From positions 1-64,000 of the forward strand of contig NZ_JAINVF010000018.1 in assembly GCF_020400585.1 (NCBI RefSeq): a stretch of 64,000 bases of DNA. The letters are read 5' to 3'. Under the pieces are notes generated by a model. It was not told the DNA's origin and ran no database searches. It saw only the letters and a program-made list of their open reading frames with translations. Positions 34,955 through 43,401 of the stretch are shown in pieces; the stretch's first letter is position 1, and the number at the start of each line of letters is the position of its first letter. The translations under genes and the position numbers were made by a program. The DNA comes from Streptomyces sp. NK08204 (GTDB lineage: Bacteria; Actinomycetota; Actinomycetes; Streptomycetales; Streptomycetaceae).

Positions 34955-34959
34955 CGGCC

Positions 34960-35937
34960 TTACTCCGCCTCGCGCAGGTCCAGGCCGATGTCCAGGATCG
35001 GCGAGGAGTGGGTGAGGGCGCCGACGGCCAGGAAGTCCACGCCGGTCTCGGCGTACGCGCGCGCGTTGCCGAGCGTGAGCCGGCCGGAGGCCTCCAGCAG
35101 GGCCCGCCCGCCCACGAGCGCGACGGCCTCCTCGCATTCCCCGGGCGTGAAGTTGTCCAGCAGGATCAGGTCGGCGCCCGCGTCGACCACCTCGCGCAGC
35201 TGGTGCAGGGTGTCGACCTCGACCTCGATCGGCAGGTCCGGGAACGCTTCCCGTACGGCCTTGAAGGCCTGCGTGACACCGCCGGCGGCGACCACGTGGT
35301 TGTCCTTGACCAGGGCCGCGTCCGACAGCGACATGCGGTGGTTGACGCCCCCGCCGCAGCGCACCGCGAACTTCTCCAGGGACCGGAGGCCCGGGGTGGT
35401 CTTGCGGGTGTCACGGACCCGGGCCCGGCTGCCCTCCAGGACGTCCGCCCACGCGCGCGTGGCGGTCGCGATGCCGGACAGGCGGCACAGGATGTTCAGC
35501 GCGCTGCGCTCGGCGGTGAGCAGGTCACGGGTGCGCGTGGTGACCGACAGCAGCTTCTGCCCGGCCTCGACGCGGTCGCCGTCCTCGACGTGCCGCTCGA
35601 CCTCGAACTCGTCGGTGCAGACCACGGAGAGCACGGCCTCGGCGACCCGCAGGCCCGCCACGACGCCCGCCTCGCGCGCGGTGAAGTCGCCGGTGGCCAC
35701 CGCTTCCTCGGGGATGGTCGCGACGCTCGTCACGTCCACGCCGCCGGCCAGGTCCTCCTGGATGGCCACGGTGGCGATGTCCTCCACCTCGACGGGGTCG
35801 AGTCCGGCCTCGGCCAGGAGCTGGGCGAGCGCGGGGTCGAGACCGCACTCCAGGTACTCCTCGTCGCCCTCCGCGCCGCAGGCGCAGCCGTCGCCGCAGC
35901 CGCCGTTCGGGACGAGGGGAAGGTCGTCGGTGCTCAC
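34960..35937 (-). CDS. nadC: Nicotinate-nucleotide pyrophosphorylase (carboxylating)
   Basis: Joins quinolinate and PRPP to nicotinate mononucleotide in de novo NAD synthesis. The 325-residue product has the type II PRTase body with RDTRKTTPGLR, KFAVRCGGGVNHRMSL, KDNH and EVEVDTLHQLREV. It carries an N-terminal extension of about 35 residues not seen in short homologues, containing Cys14, Cys18, Cys20 and Cys31 (GGCGDGCACG). GTG 35937 has AGGAG 11 bases upstream; a GTG at 35946 overlaps the nadB stop but sits too close to that site. It is coupled to nadB and coaX. Confidence 0.94.
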   Translation of the reverse strand: MSTDDLPLVPNGGCGDGCACGAEGDEEYLECGLDPALAQLLAEAGLDPVEVEDIATVAIQEDLAGGVDVTSVATIPEEAVATGDFTAREAGVVAGLRVAEAVLSVVCTDEFEVERHVEDGDRVEAGQKLLSVTTRTRDLLTAERSALNILCRLSGIATATRAWADVLEGSRARVRDTRKTTPGLRSLEKFAVRCGGGVNHRMSLSDAALVKDNHVVAAGGVTQAFKAVREAFPDLPIEVEVDTLHQLREVVDAGADLILLDNFTPGECEEAVALVGGRALLEASGRLTLGNARAYAETGVDFLAVGALTHSSPILDIGLDLREAE

Positions 35938-35942
35938 GTCTG

Positions 35943-37688
35943 TCACTGCTCCTGGGGGCGCTGGTGGATGGGGGTGCCCGCTGCCGCTCGGGGGACGGTA
36001 GGGGGGAATTCTGCGGTGTCCGTGGTGCGTACGGCCAGCGACCGGTCCGGATTCAGCCGTACGACGATGTGGCGCCGCCAGTCGTTGTCGTCGCGGTCGG
36101 CGCGGTCCTCGCGCCAGTGGCAGCCGCGGGTCTCCTCGCGCAGCCGGGCGGCGGCCACCAGGGCGCGGGCCACGCACAGGAGATTGGTGGCCTCCCAGGT
36201 GTCGACACCGGGCTCGGCGGTCTTGCCGTTCTCCTCCAGGGCGTCACGGGCCTCGGCGTGCAGCCGCTGGAGCTGGTCGGCGGCCTTCTGCAGCGACTCG
36301 GCCGAGCGCAGCACTCCGGCGCCGTCGGTCATGATCCGCTGGATGGCGAACCGGGCCTCGGGGGCGAGCAGCGGGTGCGCGGGCTTCTCCGGGTCGGGGA
36401 CCGGCACCGGCACGCGCGCGTGCAGGCCGCTTTCCGCGTGGGTCGCGGCGATGTCGGCGGCGATGCGCTCGGCGTAGACCAGGCCCTCGAGGAGGGAGTT
36501 GGAGGCGAGCCGGTTGGCGCCGTGCACGCCGGTACAGGCCACCTCGCCGCACGCGTACAGACCGGGCACGGTGGTCCGGCCGTGGGCGTCGGTGCGCACG
36601 CCTCCGGAGGCGTAGTGGGCGGCCGGGGCGATCGGGATGGGCTCGGTGACCGGGTCGATGCCGTTGGCGCGGCAGGCGGCCAGGATGGTCGGGAAGCGGT
36701 GCTCCCACATCGTGGCCCCGAAGTGCCGGGCGTCGAGGAACATGTGCTCGGCGTCCTGCTCCAGCATCCGCCGCAGGATGCCCTTGGCGACGATGTCGCG
36801 CGGCGCCAGCTCCGCCAGCTCGTGCTGGCCCACCATGAAGCGCACGCCGTCGCCGTCGACCAGGTGGGCGCCCTCGCCGCGCACCGCCTCGGAGACGAGC
36901 GGCTGCTGGCCCTCCGCGTCGGTGCCGAGGTACAGCACGGTCGGGTGGAACTGGACGAACTCCAGGTCGCTGACCTCCGCGCCCGCGCGCAGCGCCAGCG
37001 CCACGCCGTCGCCGGTGGACACCGACGGGTTGGTGGTCGCCGAGAAGACCTGGCCCATGCCGCCGGTCGCGAGGACGACCGCGGGGGCGTGCACGGCGCC
37101 CACGCCGTCGTGCTGGCCCTCGCCCATCACGTGCAGGGTGACGCCGGCCGTGCGGCCGTCGGCATCGGTGAGCAGGTCCAGGACGAGCGCGTTCTCGATC
37201 GTGCGCAGCCCGCGCGCGTGTACGGCCTCCACGAGCGCCCGGGATACCTCCGCGCCGGTCGCGTCGCCGCCCGCGTGCGCGATCCGGCGGCGGTGGTGGC
37301 CGCCCTCACGGGTGAGGTGGATGTCGCCCTCGTCGTCGGTGTCGAAGTGGGCGCCGGTGGAGATCAGCCGCCGGACGGCGTCGGGACCCTCGGTGACGAG
37401 GATGCGCACGGCCTCCTCGTCGCACAGGCCCGCACCCGCCACCAGGGTGTCGGCCAGATGCTGCTCGGGGGTGTCGCCCTCGCCCAGGGCGGCGGCGATG
37501 CCGCCCTGCGCCCAGCGGGTGGAGCCGTCGTCCAGGCGGGCCTTGGTGACGACGACCGTCGTCAGGCCCGCGGCCTGGCAGCGCAGCGCCGCGGTGAGGC
37601 CGGCCACCCCGGAGCCGACGACGACCACGTCCGCGGAGATGGCCCAGCCGGGGGCGGGCGCGTGCAGTCGTATGCCTGTGCTGGTCAC
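35943..37688 (-). CDS. nadB: L-aspartate oxidase
   Basis: FAD enzyme that oxidises aspartate to iminoaspartate, the first step of de novo NAD synthesis. The 581-residue product has the FAD fold VVVGSGVAGLTAAL (about 22-35), the active-site region STRWAQGGIAAAL, HPTVLY and the conserved ASGGVRTDAHG ... GEVACTGVHGANRLASNSL block. The start is GTG 37688, overlapping the panC stop. The downstream partner nadA (quinolinate synthase) is absent from this block, although nadC is present, so nadA must lie elsewhere. Confidence 0.95.
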   Translation of the reverse strand: MTSTGIRLHAPAPGWAISADVVVVGSGVAGLTAALRCQAAGLTTVVVTKARLDDGSTRWAQGGIAAALGEGDTPEQHLADTLVAGAGLCDEEAVRILVTEGPDAVRRLISTGAHFDTDDEGDIHLTREGGHHRRRIAHAGGDATGAEVSRALVEAVHARGLRTIENALVLDLLTDADGRTAGVTLHVMGEGQHDGVGAVHAPAVVLATGGMGQVFSATTNPSVSTGDGVALALRAGAEVSDLEFVQFHPTVLYLGTDAEGQQPLVSEAVRGEGAHLVDGDGVRFMVGQHELAELAPRDIVAKGILRRMLEQDAEHMFLDARHFGATMWEHRFPTILAACRANGIDPVTEPIPIAPAAHYASGGVRTDAHGRTTVPGLYACGEVACTGVHGANRLASNSLLEGLVYAERIAADIAATHAESGLHARVPVPVPDPEKPAHPLLAPEARFAIQRIMTDGAGVLRSAESLQKAADQLQRLHAEARDALEENGKTAEPGVDTWEATNLLCVARALVAAARLREETRGCHWREDRADRDDNDWRRHIVVRLNPDRSLAVRTTDTAEFPPTVPRAAAGTPIHQRPQEQ

Positions 37689-38686
37689 GAGGCGGCTCCG
37701 AGGGATCCGAAGGTGAGCGGGAGGTTGTCGATCAGCCGGGTCGCGCCGACCCGGGCGGCGACGGCGAGCACGGCCTCACCGGTGAAGTCGTCGCCGATCT
37801 CGGTGAAGTCGGACGGGTCGACCAGGGCGAGGTAGTCCAGCCGCAGCGGCGGGTCGAGGCGGGCGGCCTCGTCCAGTACCTGCCGGGCGGCGGCACGGAC
37901 GGCCCCCGGGAAGCCCGGCGCCGAGGCGGCCACGGCATGCGCGTCGGCTGCCGCGCGGGACTCCCCTATGGCGCTCAGCGCCTCGGCACGCGCGCGCGTG
38001 GAGGGCACTTCGCGGGCCCGGGCCCGCAGTGCCTCCTGCGCGGCGTGCCGGTCGCGGCCGGCGAAGAGCGCGCGGGACAGGGCGAGCGCGGTACGGCGCT
38101 CGGCGGGTGACAGGTAGCGGTTGCGGCTGGAGAGGGCGAGCCCGTCCTCCTCGCGCACGGTCGGTACGGCGACGATCTCGACGCCGAAGTTCAGGTCCCG
38201 CACCATGCGCCGGATCAGGGCCAGCTGCTGGGCGTCCTTCTGCCCGTACAGGGCCACGTCGGGCCGGGTGAGGTGGAGCAGCTTGGCGACGACGGTGAGC
38301 ATGCCGTCGAAGTGGCCGGGCCGCGAGGCACCTTCCAGGCGTTCGCCCATGGGGCCCGCGGTGATGCGCACCTGGGGTTCGCCGCCCGGGTAGACCTCGT
38401 CCACGGAGGGCGCGAACACGGCGTCGGCGCCGGACTGCTCGGCGATCTTCAGGTCGGCTTCGAGGGTGCGCGGGTAGCGGTCCAGGTCCTCGCCCGCGCC
38501 GAACTGCAGCGGGTTGACGAAGACCGTGACGACGACCTCGCCGTCCGGTCCGGCGATCTCGCGTGCGGTGCGGATCAGCGTGGCGTGGCCCTCGTGCAGG
38601 GCGCCCATGGTCATCACGACGGCACGGCGGCCGACGCGCACGCGCGTGTGCAGCTCTTCGGCGGTGCTGAGCAGGGCGGTGGTCAT
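37685..38686 (-). CDS. panC: Pantothenate synthetase
   Basis: ATP-dependent condensation of pantoate and beta-alanine. The 333-residue product has the HIGH-type motif in MTMGALHEGHATLI, the pantoate-binding FVNPLQFGAGEDL, PGHFDGMLTVVAKL and GQKDAQQLALIRRM. It is about 30 residues longer than M. tuberculosis PanC because of an Ala/Arg-rich insertion. ATG 38686 overlaps the stop of the DUF2520 gene (ATGA), and its own stop overlaps the nadB start, so it is tightly coupled on both sides. Confidence 0.95.
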   Translation of the reverse strand: MTTALLSTAEELHTRVRVGRRAVVMTMGALHEGHATLIRTAREIAGPDGEVVVTVFVNPLQFGAGEDLDRYPRTLEADLKIAEQSGADAVFAPSVDEVYPGGEPQVRITAGPMGERLEGASRPGHFDGMLTVVAKLLHLTRPDVALYGQKDAQQLALIRRMVRDLNFGVEIVAVPTVREEDGLALSSRNRYLSPAERRTALALSRALFAGRDRHAAQEALRARAREVPSTRARAEALSAIGESRAAADAHAVAASAPGFPGAVRAAARQVLDEAARLDPPLRLDYLALVDPSDFTEIGDDFTGEAVLAVAARVGATRLIDNLPLTFGSLGAAS

Positions 38687-39669
38687 CAGGCGTTCCCCTC
38701 GGGGCCGTTCGTGCCGTCGGTGCCGTTCGTGCCGGGGCCCGGGCCGTAGCCGGGGCTCGCGCCGGCGCCGCCGTCGGCGAGCACGCCGAGCAGGTCCTCG
38801 GCGAGTTCCGGCTTCAGCAGGCCGTGCGCCAGGGCCCGGTCGGCGGTGGCGCGGGCCATCGCCAGATAGCCCGCGACGGTCTGCGGGGCGTGCTTGCTCA
38901 GCTCGGTGACGTGCGCGGCGACCGTACCGGCGTCCCCGCGCGCGACGGGTCCGGTCAGTGCCGCGTCGCCGGAGCGCAGCGCGTTGTCCAGAGCGGCGCC
39001 GAGCAGCGGGCCGAGCATCCGGTCGGGCGCCTCGACACCCGCCGTGCGCAGCAGCTCCATGGACTGGGCGACCAGGGTGACCAGGTGGTTGGCGCCGAGC
39101 GCGAGGGCCGCGTGGTACAGCGGGCGGTTCTCCTCGCTGATCCACTCGGGCTCCCCGCCCATCTCGATGACCAGGGCCTCGGCGGCCAGGCGCAGTTCCT
39201 CGGGCGCGGTGACCCCGAAGGAGCAGCCCGCCAGGCGCTGGATGTCCACGGGGGTGCCGGTGAAGGTCATCGCCGGGTGCAGGGCCAGCGGCAGCGCGCC
39301 CGCGCGCAGGGCCGGGTCGAGGACGCGGGCACCGTACCGGCCGGAGGTGTGCACGAGCAGCTGGCCCGGCCGTACGGCCCCGGTCTCGGCGAGCCCGGCG
39401 ACGAGCCCCGGCAGGGTGTCGTCGGGGACGGTGAGCAGCACCAGGTCGGCACGTTGCAGGACCTCGGCGGGCGGCACGACCGGCACGTCGGGGAGCATGG
39501 TCTCGGCCCGCCTGCGGGAGGCGTCGGAGACGGCGGACACGGCCACCGGGCGGTGCCCTGCGAGCTGGAGGGACGCAGCCAGCGCGGGGCCCACGCGACC
39601 GGCGCCGACGACGCCGACGGTGAGCCGCGCGGGGCGGTCCTTGAGGTCTGGTTGGTGGACTGTACTCAC
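38686..39669 (-). CDS. Rossmann-like / DUF2520 dehydrogenase, candidate ketopantoate reductase
   Basis: A 327-residue two-domain protein. The N-terminal NAD(P) fold has VGVVGAGRVGPALAASL (18-34). The C-terminal DUF2520 helical domain includes ISEENRPLYHAALALGANHL, resembling the dimerisation domain of 6-phosphogluconate and ketopantoate reductases. A Gly/Thr/Asn-rich tail ends the protein. Its stop overlaps the panC start, and the same pairing is known in mycobacteria. Because pantothenate synthesis needs a ketopantoate reductase and none is labelled here, this protein is a good candidate. GTG 39669 follows GGGAAGG. It is the first gene of the block. Confidence 0.8.
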   Translation of the reverse strand: MSTVHQPDLKDRPARLTVGVVGAGRVGPALAASLQLAGHRPVAVSAVSDASRRRAETMLPDVPVVPPAEVLQRADLVLLTVPDDTLPGLVAGLAETGAVRPGQLLVHTSGRYGARVLDPALRAGALPLALHPAMTFTGTPVDIQRLAGCSFGVTAPEELRLAAEALVIEMGGEPEWISEENRPLYHAALALGANHLVTLVAQSMELLRTAGVEAPDRMLGPLLGAALDNALRSGDAALTGPVARGDAGTVAAHVTELSKHAPQTVAGYLAMARATADRALAHGLLKPELAEDLLGVLADGGAGASPGYGPGPGTNGTDGTNGPEGNA

Positions 39670-39864
39670 GCGACGGTGGCCTTCCCGTTCCAGTCCGCTC
39701 TGGGTACCGGACGATTTCTCGTCATGTTAACGCTATCCGGTTCGGCGGCATTCGGCTGTCCACAGGCTGTGGGCTTCCCCACGTTCCCGCTCCCGGCCCG
39801 TCCAGGTGTACGCCGTGCGGAAAACCGGCTGCCCGCGCGGCGCCGGCACGGAAGGATCGCCGCC

Positions 39865-41073
39865 ATGAGCGAGACGGACGAGGTCATGAGCGGCATGGGT
39901 GAACGGTGCGACGAGCAGCCGGCCGACGAGCGGTCGGCGCCGGAGCGGATGCGGGAGCGGCGCATGGCCGCCAACCGGGCGGCGCGGCGGGTCCTGTCGC
40001 ACGCGTCCTGGCGGGATCCGCTCCGCGAACGGCTCGCGCAGCTGGTGGAGGCGGCACCCGAGGTGTACGACCTGGAGGAGCCGACGGACGTCTACGGCGA
40101 CGGGATCGTGGCCTCCCTGGAGAAGCGGGTCGCCGCGCTGCTGGGCACGGAGGCCGCCGCGTTCTTCCCGACCGGCACGATGGCCCAGCAGGTGGCCCTG
40201 CGCTGCTGGGCGGCCCGCACCGGCGACCCCAGGGTGGCCCTGCACGCCCTCGCTCACCCCGAGGTGCATGAACGGCATGCGTTCAGCCAGGTCAGCGGCC
40301 TGCGCCCGGTCCGCGTGACCAGCGAGCCGAGGTTGCCCACGGCCGAGGAGATACGCGACTTCCCCGAGCCCTTCGGAACGCTGATGCTGGAACTGCCTCT
40401 GCGGGACGCCGGTTTCGTGCTGCCTTCCTGGGAGGAGCTGACCGAGGTCGTCGAGGCGGCGCGGGAGCGCGACGCGGTCGTGCACTTCGACGGCGCCCGG
40501 CTGTGGGAGAGCACGGACCACTTCGGCCGCTCCCTGGAGGAGATCGCGGGCCTGGCCGACAGCGTCTACGTGTCGTTCTACAAGTCCCTCGCCGGCTTCG
40601 GCGGCGCCGCGCTGGCCGGTCCGCGCACGCTGGTCGAGGAGGCGAAGACCTGGCGGCACCGGTACGGCGGCATGGTCTTCCAGCAGTTCCCGACGGCCCT
40701 GTCCGCGTTCGTCGGGCTGGAGCGTGAGCTGCCCCGGCTGCCTGAGTACGTGCGGCACGCGCGCGTGGTGGCCGCCGCGCTGCGCGAGGGGTTCGCGGAG
40801 GCCGGGCTGCCGTGGGCACGGGTGCACCCCGAGGTGCCGCACACCCACGAGTTCCAGCTCTGGCTGCCGTACGAGCCCGACGTGACGGCGGAGGCGGCCG
40901 TACGCCAGGCCGAGGAAACCTCGGTGATGCTCTTCCAGGACGCCTGGGACGGCAGGGGCCCCGGCATGGCCTGCACCGAGGTCACGGTCCGCGCGGCGGG
41001 CCTGGAGTGGACGGCCGACGAGGTCCGCGCAGCGGCCCGGGACTTCGCGAGCCGCCTGCCGAACCGGGGCTAG
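39865..41073 (+). CDS. Threonine-aldolase-like PLP enzyme (beta-eliminating lyase family)
   Basis: A 402-residue fold-type I PLP enzyme. It has the cofactor region FFPTGTMAQQVAL (about 100-112), Asp209 in VVHFDGARLW, which binds the pyridine nitrogen, and the Schiff-base Lys240 in VSFYKSLAGFGGA. These match low-specificity threonine aldolases. It is longer at the N-terminus by about 50 residues (charged, with PERMRERRMAANRAARR), so the substrate may differ. ATG 39865 follows GGAAGGA. It is divergent from the pantothenate/NAD block and followed by a repeat array and terminator. Confidence 0.85.
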   Translation: MSETDEVMSGMGERCDEQPADERSAPERMRERRMAANRAARRVLSHASWRDPLRERLAQLVEAAPEVYDLEEPTDVYGDGIVASLEKRVAALLGTEAAAFFPTGTMAQQVALRCWAARTGDPRVALHALAHPEVHERHAFSQVSGLRPVRVTSEPRLPTAEEIRDFPEPFGTLMLELPLRDAGFVLPSWEELTEVVEAARERDAVVHFDGARLWESTDHFGRSLEEIAGLADSVYVSFYKSLAGFGGAALAGPRTLVEEAKTWRHRYGGMVFQQFPTALSAFVGLERELPRLPEYVRHARVVAAALREGFAEAGLPWARVHPEVPHTHEFQLWLPYEPDVTAEAAVRQAEETSVMLFQDAWDGRGPGMACTEVTVRAAGLEWTADEVRAAARDFASRLPNRG

Positions 41074-41109
41074 CCGACGCGGCAGGTGCGGCGCGCGGTG
41101 CCGCCGGTG

Positions 41110-41178
41110 ACGCGCCTGCGGTGCAGCCGGTGGTGCGCCTGCGGTGCAGCCGGTGGTGCGCCTGCGGTGCAGCCGGTG
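41110..41178. repeat. Three tandem copies of a 23-bp repeat
   Basis: GTGCGCCTGCGGTGCAGCCG plus GTG is repeated at 41110-41132 (first two bases differ), 41133-41155 and 41156-41178 without interruption. It lies in the 257-base gap between convergent genes, which holds no other gene. Confidence 0.9.
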
Positions 41179-41208
41179 GCAGGCGCGCGGCTCGCGCCGC
41201 TCGCAGGG

Positions 41209-41236
41209 CCGGTCCGGGCCGTGTCGCCCGGACCGG
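41209..41236. terminator. Terminator between aldolase-like and response-regulator genes
   Basis: A perfect 11-bp stem CCGGTCCGGGC/GCCCGGACCGG with a 6-base loop lies in the convergent gap. Confidence 0.7.
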
Positions 41237-41330
41237 GCGGTGCGCGCTCGTCGCGTGGGGCCCGGAGGCGTCAGCGCTGAGCGGGCAGGGGCCGCGCGCC
41301 GTCGCCGGGCCGGAGGATGCGGGGCGCCGC

Positions 41331-42005
41331 TCAGACGGAGCCGCCGCCCGCCCGGACCAGGCCGGTCTCGTACGCCAGTACCACCACCTGCACCCGGTCC
41401 CGCAGGCCGAGCTTGGTGAGGATGCGGCCCACGTGGGTCTTCACGGTCGCCTCGGACAGCACCAGCCGGGCCGCGATCTCCCCGTTGGACAGGCCCTGCG
41501 CGACCAGCACCATCACCTCGCGCTCCCGCTCGGTGAGCCGCCCCAGCTCCTGGTGCTGGGGCTGACTGTTCGCGGAGGGCAGCATGGGGGCGAAACGATC
41601 CAGCAGCCGCCGGGTCGTGGAGGGCGCGACCACCGCGTCGCCGCTGTGCACCGCGCGGATGGCGGTCAGCAGCTCACCGGGCGGCACGTCCTTGAGCATG
41701 AACCCGGAGGCGCCCGCCTTCAGCCCGGAGAAGGCGTATTCGTCCAGGTCGAAGGTGGTCAGGATCAGTACCTTCGGCGGGTCGGGCTCGACGCAGATCC
41801 GCCGGGTGGCCTCCACACCGTCCAGCTTGGGCATGCGCACGTCCATCAGGACGACGTCGACAGCGGTGGAGCGCAGCACCTGGAGGGCCTCGACGCCGTC
41901 GCCCGCCTCCGCGACGACCTCCATGTCCGGCTGGGCGGCGAGCACCATCCGGAAACCGGTGCGCAGCAGCACCTGATCGTCGACGAGCATCACGCGGATC
42001 GTCAT
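41331..42005 (-). CDS. NarL/LuxR-family response regulator
   Basis: A 224-residue regulator partnered with the kinase just upstream. The receiver domain (1-120) has the acidic pair Asp9/Asp10, phospho-acceptor Asp55 (VVLMDVRMP) and the Lys in FMLKDVPP. The C-terminal helix-turn-helix (about 150-215) reads LTEREREVMVLVAQGLSNGEIAARL then TVKTHVGRILTKLG (given in two parts). ATG 42005. The 72-base gap after the kinase stop is purine-rich on the coding strand with repeated CGGAAACA units and supplies GAGG as ribosome site. Target genes are unknown. Confidence 0.92.
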   Translation of the reverse strand: MTIRVMLVDDQVLLRTGFRMVLAAQPDMEVVAEAGDGVEALQVLRSTAVDVVLMDVRMPKLDGVEATRRICVEPDPPKVLILTTFDLDEYAFSGLKAGASGFMLKDVPPGELLTAIRAVHSGDAVVAPSTTRRLLDRFAPMLPSANSQPQHQELGRLTEREREVMVLVAQGLSNGEIAARLVLSEATVKTHVGRILTKLGLRDRVQVVVLAYETGLVRAGGGSV

Positions 42006-42077
42006 CGGGTCCTCTTCTGTTTCCGTTTGTTTTCGGTGTTTCCGGTCGTTTTGAACAGTGCGGGTCAGTGCCGGCGC

Positions 42078-43283
42078 TCAGCGCGCCGGTTTGAGCGGCA
42101 GCAGCACGCTGATGCGGAACCCTCCGCCCGGGCGCGGCCCGGCGTCCAGGGTGCCGCCGACCATGCCGACCCGCTCACGCATGCCGATCAGACCGTGTCC
42201 CTGCCCGTCGGCGCCGCCCTCCTCGTACATCTCGTGCGGGGCGCCCTTGCCGTCGTCCTCGACGAGCAGGCCCAGCCCGTCGTCGAAGTAGACCAGCCGG
42301 ACGCTCGCGCCGGCGTTGGGCCCGCCGTGCTTGCGGGTGTTGGTCAGCGCCTCCTGCACGATCCGGTACGCGGTCAGCTCCACGCCGCTGGGCAGCGGGC
42401 GCGGGGTGCCCTCGACCTTGAAGTCGACGGGCAGGCCGGCGTCACGGCACTGCTCGACCAGATCCTCGATCTGCTCGACGTCGGGCTGCGGGACGTACTC
42501 CCCGCTCTCCTGGTGCTCCCCGGTGCGCAGCACGCCCAGCAGGCGGCGCATCTCGGCCAGGGCCTGGCGGCCGGTGGAGGAGATCGTCTCCAGGGCCTTC
42601 TTCGCCTGGTCGGGGGCGGCGTCGAGGACGTAGGCGGCGCCGTCGGCCTGCACCACCATGACCGACACGTTGTGCGCGACGACGTCGTGCAGCTCGCGCG
42701 CGATCCGGGCACGCTCAGCGGCGACGGCCACCTTGGCCTGCGCCTCGCGCTCCTTCTCCAGGCGGGCGGCGCGCTCCTCCAGCTGGGCGAAGTAGGCGCG
42801 CCGGGTGCGCATGGAGTCGCCGAGCACCCAGGCCAGCGCGAAGGGCACCGTCTGGAACACCGCGAGGGCGACATGCCCGAAGAAGCTGCTGTGCCCGGCC
42901 GGCCAGCGTATCTGTGCCACTGTCGCCGCCACGAGGCTGGCGGCGAGGGCGATCCGGGAGGCCCAGCGCGCGCCGACCGTGGCCACCGTGTAGGTGATCA
43001 CCAGCATGGCGAAGTCGGCGACGGTCGTCTCGACATCGACGATCAGCTGGGCCAGTCCGGTCCCGAGGGCGAGCAGCAGCATCGGCTCCGGGAACCGGCG
43101 GCGCAGCGCGACGACCAGGCACAGCACCGCGGACACGGACAGTCCGGAGGCGATCGTGCCGTGATGATCGGGCATCCCGTTCATATTGACCACGCTCACG
43201 CCGGACAGCCCGAACAGGACGACGGCCCAAGCGGTGTCGACCCAGGTCGGGTGGCGGCGGAGGAAGTCATAGAGGCGCTGCAC
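42078..43283 (-). CDS. Sensor histidine kinase (HisKA_3 type)
   Basis: A 401-residue kinase with an N-terminal membrane part of about five or six helices (14-160) and almost no extracellular loops, suggesting an intramembrane sensor. It then has a coiled coil (FAQLEERAARLEKEREAQAK), the dimerisation/phosphorylation motif ARELHDVVAHNVSVMVV (His199) and an ATPase domain with TNTRKHG and GHGLIGMRERVGMVGG. It pairs with the downstream NarL-type regulator. The start at 43283 is divergent from the methyltransferase gene. Confidence 0.92.
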   Translation of the reverse strand: MQRLYDFLRRHPTWVDTAWAVVLFGLSGVSVVNMNGMPDHHGTIASGLSVSAVLCLVVALRRRFPEPMLLLALGTGLAQLIVDVETTVADFAMLVITYTVATVGARWASRIALAASLVAATVAQIRWPAGHSSFFGHVALAVFQTVPFALAWVLGDSMRTRRAYFAQLEERAARLEKEREAQAKVAVAAERARIARELHDVVAHNVSVMVVQADGAAYVLDAAPDQAKKALETISSTGRQALAEMRRLLGVLRTGEHQESGEYVPQPDVEQIEDLVEQCRDAGLPVDFKVEGTPRPLPSGVELTAYRIVQEALTNTRKHGGPNAGASVRLVYFDDGLGLLVEDDGKGAPHEMYEEGGADGQGHGLIGMRERVGMVGGTLDAGPRPGGGFRISVLLPLKPAR

Positions 43284-43401
43284 GCAACCCAGCGTAGGGA
43301 AACCCGCAGGGTGCGGGGGTCAACCGGAGGGTCGATCCACGTCCGGCACGCATACTCCGCAAGGTGGAGGAGTTGATCATCTGTGCGCCTAGTCTGGCCC
43401 G

